DNA from: Rutpela maculata
Taxonomy: Eukaryota > Arthropoda > Insecta > Coleoptera > Cerambycidae
Length of the DNA stretch: 64,000 nt
NCBI GenBank assembly: GCA_936432065.2
Contig: OW386292.2
Coordinates: 11,810,918 to 11,874,917 of the forward strand
Direction: 5' to 3'
Shown: piece by piece, positions 11,040-23,740 of the stretch
Position numbering within the stretch: the stretch's first letter is position 1
Layout of the letters: each line of letters starts with the position of its first letter
The notes under the pieces: generated by a model
Seen by the model: the letters and a program-made list of their open reading frames with translations, nothing else
Database searches by the model: none
Told to the model about the DNA's origin: nothing
Made by a program: the position numbers and the translations under genes

Positions 11040-11720
11040 AAAATATACTCACAGATCCACATGTTAAGTGCTAAATTCTAAGGTTTGACTGTACAATAAT
11101 CAACGTATCTTGTAACACAAAAATTTACTTGATTAATGCAAAATAAATATCTTTGCAAGTAGCATCAAGTTGTTTGTTCCATTATGCAATAAATATGCAA
11201 TAATTAAAAATAATTAACGACAAGAATGTGAACGTATTTTTCTTTAGACTAATACGGTAGTAATTATCGAATCAACATTCAATACTTGCAAGCTGCATTT
11301 AATTGCTTAGGAAAACACTGTGATTAAACGTTACAGAATAACCCATCTTTTCTAGGATAGTTAAAAATAATCAAAAGTATAATTTCCTATGAAACTGTCA
11401 GCGAAGCGATTGATGGGTTTTGCGAAATAAGGAGGCAGACATAAATGTTAATGTTAACTGCATGATAGGTACTAACATTGAATTATGAAAATATGTAATA
11501 TTTATTTATTATTGTTGGAAAGTTATCCGAGAGCTGTCAATGCAAGCTAGAGTACGGAGCTTAAAGAAACATTAAGTTGTTAATAAATGGATGAAAATTA
11601 TTTTTGGAGTGAAATTGGCTGGTTTTGCGATGTGCTGTTAATGCACATATGAGATTGAGCTGATTGAAATCTTGATGAAAGTCGCCAATTTTATCTCATT
11701 ATGACTTTTTTTAAAAGTAC
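11040..11720. other. No gene seen
   Basis: AT-rich spacer between two Helentron-like copies with no recognisable feature. Confidence 0.4.
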
Positions 11721-12215
11721 TACTTCCACATCCAGATTTCCTATCCAAGTCTCTTACAACGGCAAAAATTTGCACTCCAGTGTGGAAATAATTGTTCATA
11801 GAACTTTAATAACATATTATTTAAAACCGTCTACCCTAAAAACCCACATCGGTAATGGTGATGGGAGTGCTGGCGAGGGTATGATGGTGGGGACCGAAAG
11901 AATTTGAGGCTTTTGGTTCTTGTACACGCACTAAATTACAATTTTATTTTTATATCCTCTTTAATAATGGGGTGGGGGTGATGGTGGGGGTGGCTGTTCA
12001 AAAAAATGAGACCTTGACTTCTCGTACATAAACTAAATTTCAATATTATGGACTCTTATTTGCTTGCGTTACCACATTTACCCGCCAACCCTTCAACGGA
12101 ATAAGATCAAAATATAATCTAGTTCCAGATCTTGTTAATACATAGTACCAAATTTTAAGTTAATACCATAAATGGATCCAGAGTAACCGTACGGACAGAA
12201 CAGCTACAGGCAGAA
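11721..12215 (+). mobile_element. Helentron-like element, copy 2, decayed
   Basis: Begins at the inner motif TACTTCCACATCCAGAT and follows copy 1 through the CCCACATCGGTAATGG, GGGGTGGGGGTGA and CCAACCCTTCAACGGAATAAG blocks, with small deletions. It fades after the 'CCAGAGTAA...GGACAGAACAGC' block and lacks the 3' hairpin. It is more diverged than the other copies, so probably older. Confidence 0.7.
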
Positions 12216-14290
12216 CGTCTAAGGTATTATTTGACACCTTTTTGTATTGATAAATTTTTTATTAGTTTACCATCCTGTACTTATATTTTCTAACTTAAAG
12301 TATATCATGTTTTCTTCCTGGCAGTGACAACATTTCATATGTCGTTTTCTTCCATCGTTTCTGAATTATTTTTTAGACTGACTGTCCTGTAGATTTTTCA
12401 CTAAAGTATGGCAGGTTTTATGTAAATTTCGAAAATTAAGGTCTAAATTCCGTCTGTCTGGATGTATGTATGTTTATCGGTATGTCTGTCTGTTGACGCT
12501 ACATCTACTAAACTATTTGTTGGAGGAGAATGATATTTGATAGTTGACTCTACTGCCAATGAAGAAATGGAATATACTTTTAGTGAAAAATATACAGAGT
12601 TCACGGTACACCCAAAAAAAAATAATTTATATAAAAAAATGTAACTTAGGAAAATAATATTTGGAATGTATTCGTCACTATTACCAGGTGGAAAATCTGA
12701 TATATTCATAAAAATATATACAGGGTGGTCATCCAACAGAATAAATAATTAATAACAAAGGACATCAAAAAGATTTTTTTTTAATCGTGATTTTTATCAA
12801 CCCTACTATGAAGTGAGATTTGCTTGTCTCTTTTCTCAGCCGTTCGTTTCATAATAAAAATAACGATTAAGGATATATGATATCCTTAATTGGTATTTTT
12901 ATTTAATAGTTTAATACTCGCCTTTAAACAATAATGGTAATCAAATTTGAAAATCACTATGCAGCCACAAGAGTAATAAAATTGTTTATGCTTGATTAAA
13001 TATTAATATTTGAATTGGGAAATATCGTGTACGAGCTGTAGTGTCGTAACCAAATTTTTAAATATAATGATTTTAACGACTAACAAAATACTATAGGTGG
13101 GCAAAAGAGCCTACTGCGATTGCTAAATAACCTATGAGCAACTGTTCTTACTTTTAAATTTTTCACTATTAGTATTAACAGAATCCAATTTCGTTCTGTA
13201 ATGTATACATTATATTATCGATTAGTTATCTGTGTTTCTGTGGGCGTATTTGTATATTTGTTGCAAAAGTGCATTAAAAACACACCCAAGTTGTTAAATA
13301 CATTTTTTCGTAAGGTCGATTCGTATTCTTCAAGCATAAAACATTGTTACGTAAGAGTACTTCAGCCCAGACTAAAATAATATATTAATACATTCATCAG
13401 TTTCGTACGGAGTTGTCATAATGATGAGGTATTTTTAAACGATTTTCGTGTACTTACGAAGTAGTTCATATTCATATTATACGGTGAGCGTGTAAAAAAG
13501 CGCATAGATTCGTAAAAATTACGTGGTAAATTTTTCTGGAAATCTGGCAGATGCCAAAGGGTTTTTTTTTACCCTCAATTTTCAAATGACACCCATATCT
13601 TCTAAAATATTGTTTTAACGATGTTACTGATACTGAAGTCTATTTCTACAAAAAAATTAGGATATAGGACACCAGAAATGACTTGTCGGATTCTTATCAG
13701 CTCTTGCATAACTTCTTAAATGATAAGAAAAGAGACGAAATGATAATTCCTAGAAAAATGTTTTTTAATACATAACACGTCGTGTAAAAGAAACTATGAG
13801 TGCTATCCAATTTTTTTATAGTATACACTAAAGACATAAGCACTTGGATGAGGCTCGATGGCACTGTTTAAATATGTTTAGTTTTTTGGGAAAAAAATAT
13901 GAAATCTGTAACTATAAAATATTGTAGTAAGAATTTCAACATACGAGCAAGTACTTCAATTTTAAATTTTTTGTGTATAAACTATGCTAACAAACATACC
14001 CAATATATTGAAAATGTTTTTAAGACAAGAACTAAGTTGATATTGCATATAATATTCCAGTTGTGAATTTTTAAAATGGGTGCATGATGCGGCGCATGTA
14101 ATAAAGGCGACAGCTCTCCTAAAATTCATAAAGCGCATGAAAACAGTTTACAGTGGAATTAGCTGGTATGTTTATGTTTACTAGGCGTATGTACTTATGT
14201 ATATAGTGTGAAGTTATTTGTCTTAACATTTTAACATTATAAAAACTATTTGTGTTTGATTGTTTAAATCGATTGATTATTGTTTGCGGT
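12216..14290. other. No gene seen
   Basis: AT-rich. A GTCT/GTAT-rich patch lies near 12450-12495 and a TACAGGGTGGTCATCC repeat-end motif near 12719. No coding sequence recognised in either strand. Confidence 0.4.
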
Positions 14291-14870
14291 CAGCGGCGGC
14301 TGGTGAAATTTCAATATTTTTTTTCTCGTCTGTGGCGCATGGGACCCATACGAAATTTTATGAAATAACATCTAGAAAAGCACTTCTCTAATGACCCCTA
14401 AAAAATTTTGAAAAAGCAGTTTGCGAAAAAATTTTTGAAAATTCGTTAGCCTCCCCTGGGTCTAGGGACTTTTTTTGTCATATGCATTTGACTTTTCATA
14501 AAAATACAACAGATTTTGGAGTTTATGAAAATATTTTCATTACTAATTGAGATACAACAGATTGAAATATTGCAATTTGTTAAATTGTAAATTACAAAAT
14601 TTCAGTTCATTGTATTTCAGTTAGTAATGAAAATATTTTCACAAACTTCAAAATCTATTGTTGTATTTTTATGAAAAGACAAATGCATATCATAAAAAAA
14701 GAGTTCCTAGACCCAGGGGAGGCTAACGAATTTTCAAAAAATTTTTCGCAAACTGCTTTTTCAAAATTTTTTAGAGAAGTGCTTCTCTAGATGTAATTTC
14801 CCAAATTTCGTATGGGTCCCATGCTCCATAGACGAGAAAAAAAATATTGAAATTTCACCAACCGCCACTG
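14291..14870. mobile_element. Fold-back hAT MITE, perfect 8-bp duplication
   Basis: Begins CAGCGGCGGCTGGTGAAATT and ends with the near-complement AATTTCACCAACCGCCACTG. TTTGCGGT flanks it exactly on both sides (14283-14290 and 14871-14878). The whole 580 bp is a palindrome: arms of about 260 bp match with few changes, around an AT-rich centre near 14560-14600. Eight-base duplication and CAG...CTG ends indicate hAT. Non-coding. Confidence 0.9.
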
Positions 14871-14878
14871 TTTGCGGT

Positions 14879-17689
14879 TCATATTTATTATTTACTAGCG
14901 GTTACGTTCGCATGGAATTTTGAAATTGACTAAAAAGCTTCTTTATAAACGACGTTTTAGGTAGAATCACCATTCTGGAATATTTCAGAAAACTCACAAA
15001 TTTTCTGGAATATTCCAGAGTACTCTCAAATTTTTTGGAATATTACAGAAGTTTAATCTTAAAAGTTTATGCCGTGCAAATACGCTTATTGTAGAGATCA
15101 AGCTGTATCTCCTGTTCTACTAGACCGATTTTCATAAAACTTGGCTTAGTTAGGCCGATTTCCATGAAATAAGAACTAAATGTTACTCCAAGCTTAGATG
15201 AACCTCATTGGTTCAGTAGTTTCTGCGTGATGCGCGTTCTAACAGACAAGCAGATAAACAGAGAACAATTCCAAAATCTGTCTTAATGTATTACTCATCT
15301 TACATCCCCCACATCAGTTTTTTGCAAATATTTTCAATGTACATACACGTCAACTTTACAAATGTATTATATGTATACATTTGAAAATTATTAAAAGGTA
15401 AAATAATTTAATAAAAGTGATTTACGCTCCCTCCCACCGACGGAAGACGCTTTTCAACATGTTGCAAATATTACTTTTTTTTAAACATTGTTGTGAACCG
15501 TCATTCAAATTACTTCTTGCACAAAATTTTGGATGCAGAATTGGAAATCAGGAGCTGGTACCGATAATGTTGACAAAAAAAAGTTTATCTGAACTTAAAT
15601 TAAAAAGTGCAACTGTAAAATAAAATGCGACACAAAATGTTCTTGTGAGTGGTATTCAGTTGCGTGCTCGTATGCTGCTTTTCCTGGAAATTGTTTTAAG
15701 GGAAAAAGCAATATGCATCATTTTATAATGATAGTGATTCTGACTAAAATGTTAGAATAGTTATACACAAAAATTACATAATATACAACATTAATGTTTT
15801 ATTTAAAATATCTCCCTTTTCTGCTTTCTATTAAATATGCTAAATACCTAAAATAATATTTCTCACTAATGTTTTATTTCTTAAACAATATAAAAACGAG
15901 TAGAAGTTGTAGTCGGGCATGGCCAATTGCGAATACCTATTTGATTAACATTTTGCTCGAACACACAATTCACTTTGTATCGATTATTATTTTTTTTAAA
16001 TGAGTGGCCGCAATCGGCAACGCCCGACTACTACTTTCATTCGTGTTGTTGTATTATTAACATAAAGTAATTCAAATTTGCAATTATATTGAACAATATA
16101 GTACTTTTTACTGTACACTGTACTTACCAATTATCGTGTAGACTATTTTTATTTTAATGCTGCATAATTACGCGCCTCATAAAAAAATCATAAACAAAAA
16201 ACTGTATACGTTATCGACAGGATCTTTTTTAAAAAAACTTTTTCAATATATGGACTATATTTGGTAAGCAATTGTATATAAGAATTTCATAAATTTAACA
16301 TAGTTGTCCGCATATCGAAATTTTTAGAACGTAAATATCAACCTTTTGATTTTAATTATTTTTTTCCAAAAAAAATATTATTTTCAAAAATACCAATAGC
16401 TTAGTTAGAATCACGTATATATTTTCAGTATACATACCAAAAATCAGATCGGTAGGTTACATAGTTTTTGTTTTAACGGAGAATAACCATTGTAAAACAT
16501 AATTTTGTAATTATCAATCCGCCATCTTTTTTGCGATTTCTGAAGTTGCGCAAGAGCAAAAATTAATCCGACAAGTGTTTTCTAGTGCCCCAGGTAATGC
16601 TCTCTTCATTACTTATATCGACATTTGTACGTCATGACGGAACAGGTCATCTTGATTTTGGAGTGCTTGGACCTCGGACTAAAATGAGCTTTCAAGCTAT
16701 GTGTCACATGGTATATCCTTACATTTTAAATAAAAAGATAGGAGTGGATGTACTAGTGAAAAGGTAATATTGATGTGTTTTAGGGTTTTTTTACATAAAT
16801 TCTGTAAGTATATCCAAGTTATAGAATTTATTTCAGTTATTACACATTGTTGATATGATACATTTCTGGGTCTACATCCGAAAAAACGAAATGATTTATT
16901 GACTCTAAATACCTATACCTATACTCAGTATAGTAAAAGGTCGAGATAGTGGAGATATAATTGCTGTACGTCACTCGGATAAAAAATGGTCAATGTCAAT
17001 GATAGGTACATTATAAATTAATTTTATTCTTTCCCATATCATGTTACTCCGATAATTTATGTTATGACTTAATATGACATTATATTGTCTGCAGCTTCAA
17101 TAGAGTTTATGAATGTTGTTTTAATAGCGGTTAATAACCAATGTAGACACCTGTGTGTTTGGAGTTTTTTTTTGTAAGACTAATGGGTGTATTGATCTTT
17201 TTTAGATAACATGAATATGAAACAAATAGTAGAGAGCGTAGTCCTCGAGAGCACTTTAAGATAAAAACTGTTAGACAGACGTCTGGAACGTTACATAAAA
17301 GCTACTAGCAAATATGCAATTTCATGGTTGCTATTGGAATGTCCGTTGTTAAATTTTATTACTTTTAATTTCTTCAAATATTGCACTATGACTTAGGCAG
17401 TAAAAGGGTACAAGAATCTTAATTACGAATTCCTATGAAATAAAATTGTAAAGTACTAAAATCCAAGGGATTTTGCCGCAGTATTCTAGGCGATATTTTT
17501 GTCCTTAAGGTTACAGTAAAATTCTTGTTTTTCGATGGCTCTGACAAACTTTACCACGGTATCCTCCGAAATTAAAACCATTCAGATTTTGAAATTTACT
17601 GATATGTCTTGCTAATTCTTAACAGATTCTAAATTGAGAAACACCGGTTATAACTTTAACATATTTCTTCAGGTATCCAGAATGCATTA
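14879..17689. other. Mostly unassigned; possible RTE-like 3' tail at 15080-15290
   Basis: No coding region recognised. Around 15100-15290 the text 'CCGATTTTCATAAAACTTGG ... TTCAGTAGTTTCTGCGTGATGCGCG ... ACAGACAAGCAGATAAACAG' has the style of 3' tails of RTE-like retrotransposons and their SINEs in insects. The rest (15.3-17.7 kb) is AT-rich with no feature I can name. Confidence 0.35.
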
Positions 17690-17882
17690 TTCAAATTGGG
17701 CTTCCTTTGCTGTATGGTATGCCTGACAGTATCACGCCCATCTGTCGCAGCATGTAACTCCAGTCTCGTCTTGTAGATAAGAATTTTTATCTCTTCTTCA
17801 GTCTGGATTCTTCCGATTTCAAGGCAGTATTAATACCTTGAGTCTTCTGGTACTTCAGGGCTTGTAATTTAGTTAGAGATAC
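17690..17882 (-). mobile_element. LTR retrotransposon leader or gag-start relic
   Basis: On the minus strand this lies directly downstream of a tRNA-Lys-type primer binding site, where the leader and start of gag are expected. A degraded frame with YQKTQGINTALKSEESRLKK and a later RRDWSYMLRQMG can be read across a stop. I do not recognise a specific gag motif. Limits are approximate. Confidence 0.4.
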
Positions 17883-17900
17883 AGCCCCACGTTGGGCGCC
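17883..17900 (-). promoter_or_regulatory. Primer binding site complementary to tRNA-Lys
   Basis: The minus strand reads TGGCGCCCAACGTGGGGC, 18 bases complementary to the 3' end of metazoan tRNA-Lys(CUU), which ends GCCCCACGTTGGGCGCCA. This is a standard primer site of Ty3/gypsy-type LTR elements. Three bases upstream (17904 on the plus strand) the text TGACTGAATG would be the complement of an LTR ending in CA. The other LTR boundary is not evident. Confidence 0.7.
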
Positions 17901-17903
17901 ACG

Positions 17904-18050
17904 ATGACTGAATGTCTTCTTGATAATCCTTCTAGGCATTGCTCATAATAGGCTCATTTCTCATTTTTTTTTATTATAAATTCTGAAAGAGGGCTCTGAA
18001 TTTATAGTGTATGCAAAATTTTATAATTTTCTGATGCTATTTTACTTGCT
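17904..18050 (-). mobile_element. Probable LTR edge (5' LTR, 3' side)
   Basis: Inferred only from its position next to the primer binding site and from the terminal CA on the minus strand. The length of the LTR cannot be fixed because I cannot find a second copy in the window. Confidence 0.35.
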
Positions 18051-18055
18051 AAAAA

Positions 18056-18175
18056 AATTACGCCAGTCCGCGCTAAGCAGCAAGTGAACGCGCCAGACGT
18101 GACGTCATCGGCCCCGACAGCGGCCGGTCGCCAGCCATTCGCGTTCCAGCGGGAAGTGGCAGTCTGTATTTTCTT
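18056..18175. other. GC-rich island with TGACGTCA
   Basis: A short segment of strikingly higher GC content than its surroundings includes the palindrome TGACGTCA and GGCCCCGACAGCGGCCGG. It resembles the end of a repeat family rather than a CpG-island promoter, since no gene follows. The function is unknown. Confidence 0.3.
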
Positions 18176-21039
18176 CAATACTTACTGCTGCATTTTCACA
18201 CCCCTCATTTCGGCGCTAATGAACTCTCGATTTGAGTTAAAATAATCCATAATCATGATAACATCTACCTCTTAATCCGGTGATTTTAGCTTCAAAAATA
18301 ACGATTTATCGGAAAGTTTTGGGACTAGCCAAAAATTAGTCTACCCCTTACAAAATTTCTTCGGGAATCCGAAAAAAAATAGTGTTGACCACTCAAAACG
18401 GCGGCTTTAATTGTTATTTAACTTTTTTTTAAACGAAATGAATCTTGCAACTTAGTTTTTCGTTTATATCTTCGCTTCTAAAGGTCGTCAATTTCTTCGT
18501 CATGAGCTCCCCTATAATAAGGTAGGTGGTATATGCAAAGAACGAATTTTTGATTCTTAATAACATTTTATGGCAAAAAACTGAAAAAATTGAATTTTTC
18601 GATCCTTTAACTTTGAAGTATTGTAGAAACTAATATAAAAACTGTATGTTAACGATATTATGAGAAATAGTACATATTTTTACCCTTAATAAAATACACT
18701 TTGTCCCGTTGCAAAATATTAATTATTTTTTTTGCAATTAATTTATAAAAAACATTTCGCCACTAAGCTTTTTAACAATGTTAATAGTGAGATGGTTAGA
18801 GAAACCGCCACACTCATAAACATAATTTCCTAACCGATCCGCCCAGGAAACAGTCTAATCCTACCAATTTAGACTCGACAAGACAGCGTGGGTGTTAAAG
18901 AGCTTAATATTTAGTTCTTTAAAGTTCACCACAATAGTTTACAATCTTTTTACGTTGTTTACAGTGTAATCAGTACATAAACGAATCATTCATGCAACTT
19001 TATGACAAGTATGATTAATTTTACATGCTTAATTTATGATTTTGAAAGACTGGCGTGAAATTTCCGAGAAGTATAATTACATATTCGAAGTTCTAGCACG
19101 TGTTTAATAGAGACCTTAAATTTATTCTGGACACGTATATTATTCATGTACTGGTTCCATCCGTCAATATTAAAAAAAATAATACGTACAGGGTATTAAT
19201 TTAGAGTACATGGTGTAGCGTTAACGCCTTCAATGCTAATGTAGATTTGCTTTGTATTTGTGGAACTTATTTGTGGCTATAGAAATAATAAATATGGGGA
19301 AACCCATTTTGTGCTTCGGGGTTGTCCTTTGCTACTATCCTCGCCATCCTAGCACCCCCCAACTTTTAAATTTCAAACGACAACATATATTTGATTGTGT
19401 CTAGAATTGAAGCAAACATGGAATTGAATAAATATGCACTGGTTCCACAAAAAAATATATAAATGCTTTTTTCGTCGAAAATTTCGTCACAAACAAGATC
19501 CATATAATTCATGAAAATTGTGAAGATGATATCTAAGACACGAAAACTGCCAAAAGCTATGACAATACAACAGTGATTTTTTTATTTATTTGCCCCAAGA
19601 CCAAATTCCCGTCAGAATAATTCCTACACGCGTATAAAGAAAATATGTACGATTTTACACAAAATTATACTGTCGTATCTTGAATATTATAAATCATTGA
19701 TAAACGTCCTGCCTCCTTTTGTTACCTTAATATATGTTCCCTTAACATCATAATATGCTTCCTCTGGTTTGTAAACGGTGATTGTAGGAATCATTTTTGT
19801 GATTCGTTATCATCCTTAAAATGGTGACGTGTAAAAAATCCACCTAGGTCCTGGACTATAGTCTTTTTGAAAATTTTCAGCTTTACATTTTTTTCTCGAG
19901 GTTTTATGTCATTTCCTATTTATATTCCTGAATTATATTATGTTTGGAGATATTTCATTCTCCACACACCAAGAGATGTTCAACATATTGATTTTTATGA
20001 AATCCTTTTATTGCATTTCTAAAAAAAAATCGTTTTGAAAGTAACAGTTTGACATTAAAGCGAACAACATCGAAATCTACGAGAACAATTGAAAATTTTA
20101 AAAACCCTCGATCAATGTATCTAATCGAACCAGTTTCATATGACCGAATCAAAATGAAAATCATGTTCGGCTACCATAATTAATTGTCTGCACATTTTCA
20201 ATTTTACTTCAATCGGACAATTTCTAGAGAAATTCAACATGGCGAATTCAAGATGGCGACCAAACATCAAAATCTAATATGGCCTATTATATAACCTTCT
20301 CGACAAAATACTCTTTCAAATAAAAAAACTGCATCAAAATCGGGTGACCCGTTGAAGAGATATGAAGCCACAGATAGACAGACAAACAAACACAAAGATA
20401 CGCGTCAAACTTATAACATCATTTTGTGGTCGGGGGTTAAAAAACAATGAGATCCAGCTCTTCTTCCGTGAGGATTCCGTAATATTTTGATTTAAAATTT
20501 TTTTGACTCCACTATTACCAGAATAGCTTGGCACAATGCTATGAAAATAAGGTAGCCGTGTAAATAGTAAATTCCTATTGGAACTAAATTTTTTAATGTT
20601 TAAATGGGAAACGTTTAACACCTCATGCCGCCGATAATGTCAATACTACTTTTAAATTCTTGTCACAAAGATAAACACCATTAAAAGCTTAAGATCTATC
20701 GTAATACAGTAAACACGTTTTAAATAGTTCCTACAAGTTGAATATGTTATCCACGGATACATAAAATGTCTACCGGATTAACATATTTAATTATATTCTA
20801 TTGAAATAACGTATTACGGCACGGCCTTGATCTGACTCAGAAAAAAATTATGTGCTTTTGAAATTGGGACGCACTCTAATTCCTTGTCATTCTAAGAGCT
20901 ACTTTTTGAGAATTAAGAATAGAATAGAAAACATGAGGTTGGTGGATGGTTATTTGGAAAAATTACAGACGCCGAGTTGAAGGTAGTCTAGCAAAGATGT
21001 TGAAAGGTAAGATCAGATGATGCGATATACTGTGAGAAA
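18176..21039. other. No gene seen; repeat-like patches
   Basis: AT-rich sequence. Around 20180-20440 there is text of the type AAGATGGCGACC, 'ATCAAAATCGGGTGACCCGTTGAAGAGATATG' and ACAGACAAACAAACAC that resembles a retrotransposon 3' tail. No convincing coding region. Confidence 0.35.
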
Positions 21040-22130
21040 AACAATCGAAGAAAGGTTTTATACTTTCATAACACAAGCGCAAAAAAAACAAAGTCAGACA
21101 GGCCAGAATAGAGTTTAAAATGTAAATTAAAGATTTTAAATAAGTAGATAAAAAAAAAATAAGTATTCGATGTATTTTTCAGTTGAAACTGACATCGTGT
21201 TCAGCGGCAAAAATACATTGAATACATGGTCTACTTATTTGACATTTTTAATTTTAATTTTAAACCCTATTCTGGACTGGTTTAATCTGTTTTTCATGGT
21301 TAACAAAAAATCCTGATCTGATGAAGCAGAACTGACATCGGGATCGTGTTCAGCGGTAAAAAATACATCGAATACATGGTCTACTTATTATATTCTTCGC
21401 AAAAACGAAGAGAATATTGTATTTGATAGGCACATTTCTAAAATCGTAAATATCGCTCCTAAAGAAAAAAATTTCATATCATTGTGTTAGTGAACGAATT
21501 CTGAACAACTTTCAAAATGTCCGTCTGTCCGTCCGTCACGTTTCTTGTAAGCACGATAACTCGAGAAAAAAAAATCCGATTGTACTGAAATTTGGACAGT
21601 AAGTTAGTGTTAGCTAGGGGAAGAACCCTATTGTTTTTGAACAAAATCGATCAGTAAATAAAAATGTTATTAATGATTTAAGTTTGAGATTTTTTTTTAT
21701 TTTTGTTTTTGTAAAAATTTAATTTTTTTTACGTGTTAGGTGATGGTGTAGTTCTTACGCTTTTGACTCGGAATCCAAGGGTCCCAGGTTCGAAACCCAC
21801 GTGGAGTATGGTATAGTTTCTTTTATTTTTATTTTATTTTACACTGAGTCTTTCACAAACTAACTTCGTACTATAAAATTAAAAAGGTCTTAAACTAACA
21901 TTATTTAGAAAAAACTGTGGAGAGTATCCTATAGAATGCGTAACAATTATATAAAAAGTTTAGTAAACCGGCGAAGAGTACGTTTTTAGCTTGTTTAAAA
22001 TCTTTAATTTATATTTTCAACCCTATTCTGGCCTGTTTTAACCTGTTTTTCGTGGTTAACAAGAAATCCTGACCTAATTTTGAAACATTGACATCGGGAT
22101 CGTGTTCAGCAGTTAAAAATACATGGGAGT
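21040..22130. repeat. Locally repeated unit, direct and inverted
   Basis: A unit with AACCCTATTCTGG, TGGTTAACAA, AATCCTGA and GACATCGGGATCGTGTTCAG occurs at 21263-21390 and again at 22015-22120. A partial copy lies at 21185-21240 and an inverted piece near 21100-21170. The segment between the two main copies (21390-22010) contains another repeat with GTCCGTCTGTCCGTCCGTC and the tRNA-like sequence described below. No coding sequence recognised. Confidence 0.55.
21736..21810 (+). other. tRNA-like sequence (pol III boxes A and B)
   Basis: Contains TGGTGTAGTTCT (9 of 12 to the box A consensus) and, about 50 bp on, GGTTCGAAACC, an exact box B. A seven-base loop CTCGGAA with the conserved T before the triplet CGG can be drawn. 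The acceptor and T stems do not pair well, so this is a tRNA pseudogene or the head of a tRNA-derived SINE. T runs follow within 30 bp. Confidence 0.55.
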
Positions 22131-22454
22131 GTATATGTGAAACCTCAGAATATGGACTTTTTTGTGTGTTCCTGTGAATTAATGTATCTTCGAATAATAA
22201 TAATTATTATTATAGGCTGTATTCATCAGCCATATTAAGGACAATTTTATGTTTCTAAATGCTTTTCCTAAAGATTCTTTTTGTTTGCCCAATGTACGTA
22301 ATGGTTCTTATCTTTGTCCTTCTTCATGATATTTTGCGAGGTATTGGTCACCTTGTAGGCAGATTTTGAATGTTATTATTTTCATTTATCATTTTCGGAC
22401 ATTTTCTCTCGATGTTAGGTGAGATATTTTTGTCGATGACGAGATGGCGTCATC

Positions 22455-22725
22455 ATCGACAAAAATAAAATGTGGAGTTCCACAAGGCTCCGTACTAGGA
22501 CCACTTTTATTTTTAATTTTCGTAAATGATTTGCCTGACTACGTTAAGAATAATTCGGTTGTACTATTTGCTGATGATACGACCAAGATGAATATCAATC
22601 AAAATTTTAATGAAATACAAAAGGATATGCAGTGCTCACAGTTTGCGCCTTCTGACTGGTTCAGAACAAACTAATTAAACCTATTTGAATTGAAAACACA
22701 ATATTTCCATTTTCTTTTCGTTTCA
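22455..22725 (+). pseudogene. Non-LTR retrotransposon RT fragment
   Basis: The frame reads GVPQGSVLGPLLFLIFVNDL then VVLFADDTTK, i.e. RT motifs around the catalytic FADD, and after a stop at 22672 continues with a KTQYFHFLF-like motif. The N-terminal half of the RT and the endonuclease are absent. A small palindrome (TTTTGTCGATGACG / CGTCATCATCGACAAAA) lies at the left junction. A CR1/Jockey-type LINE remnant. Confidence 0.85.
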
Positions 22726-22876
22726 ATCGAATTTACAAAACCTGAGATTAAAAAGAACAATAAATAATAGTTTAAAAATTTTTTAAAACACATACATACA
22801 AAGATAGATCGATTCATCTCTCAATATTTTTTGCTTTAGTTTTACTTAGCTCAACTTTAATTTTGAATCAATCTTT

Positions 22877-23709
22877 TTTTATTTTACGTCGGCCTATTTC
22901 CGCTACGAGGGCCTATCACCGACGCCAGGAAATTTTGCCGAACCTCTTCCTTTGAAAAGAGTAGGGATCTTTTACTTGCCTAACATTTAATAGACAAGGA
23001 ACCTCCTGCTTTACATCCTCTCCGAAGGATGATATATCCACTACGTAATCCTCGTCTTGAAATTACATAGCTTCCGCGTATAGGCTGATATACAAGCCGC
23101 TAGAAGGTTGGACGAGAGCGCTGTGTTTCTTAAGATGGATTTCATCCATCCAAGTACCAACCGCGCTGCACGTTGCTTTACTGGAGTATCGAAATACCAA
23201 ATTACCAGACTTTTATTTTATTTTACTATCTTTACATTTTAATTGATATCGTGTTTATTTTCATTTGACAGTCATATTAATAATCATTACGTCACGATAC
23301 ACGCGTCTGGTCGCAACGGCCAGGTGTTCCGGCGAACGATTCCCAGATAATGTAGCTAAATAGTTGAAAAACGTTAAACCGTGTTTTGAAGATTAATATT
23401 CGGCGATTTCAGATTTAGATTGATGTTTAAATGGGTATAAAAGGGTATAAAAATAGCCTACGACCTATTCTCAGACCTACCAAATATACACCAAAAATTT
23501 CATAAAAATCGGTCAAGCCGTTACGGAGGAGTTCGATAACAAACACTGTGACACGAAATTTTTATATATTAGATTTATTTGCCCATGGGGGAGCAAATTA
23601 TTAGATGGTGTATAGAGTTCAGCGAGAAGTCAAGAGGGGAAAGTATCGAAATACAGCACAGTCAAGATGCATCTACGCTTGCCCCTTCACTACAAATGTA
23701 GATTTTGTT
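22877..23709 (-). mobile_element. 5S rRNA-derived SINE, copy 1, split by another repeat
   Basis: Minus-strand copy. The tail (GACGTCGGCC complement, CTTGCCTAACATTTAATAGA complement) lies at 22880-23100 and the 5S-like part (complement of GGTTGGTACTTGGATGGATG) at 23145-23175. The 5' end block (complement of GGGGCAAGCGTAGATGCATC) lies at 23665-23692. In between, about 450 bp of foreign sequence is inserted. A 31-bp identical direct repeat flanks the whole segment (22846-22876 and 23710-23740). It has one of four SINE bodies in the window. Confidence 0.65.
23400..23580 (+). mobile_element. RTE-like 3' tail fragment
   Basis: Text of the form 'CCAAATATACACCAAAAATTTCATAAAAATCGGTCAAGCCGTTACGGAGGAGTTCG...' ends in TATATATTAGAT-like repeats. 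This is the usual style of 3' ends of RTE-clade retrotransposons and their SINEs in insects. No RT is attached. It appears inserted into SINE copy 1. Confidence 0.5.
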
Positions 23710-23740
23710 TTAGCTCAACTTTAATTTTGAATCAATCTTT

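Noticed and set aside
18056..18175. CpG-island promoter of a host gene
   Set aside because: No exon, splice pattern or ORF follows on either strand within several kb.
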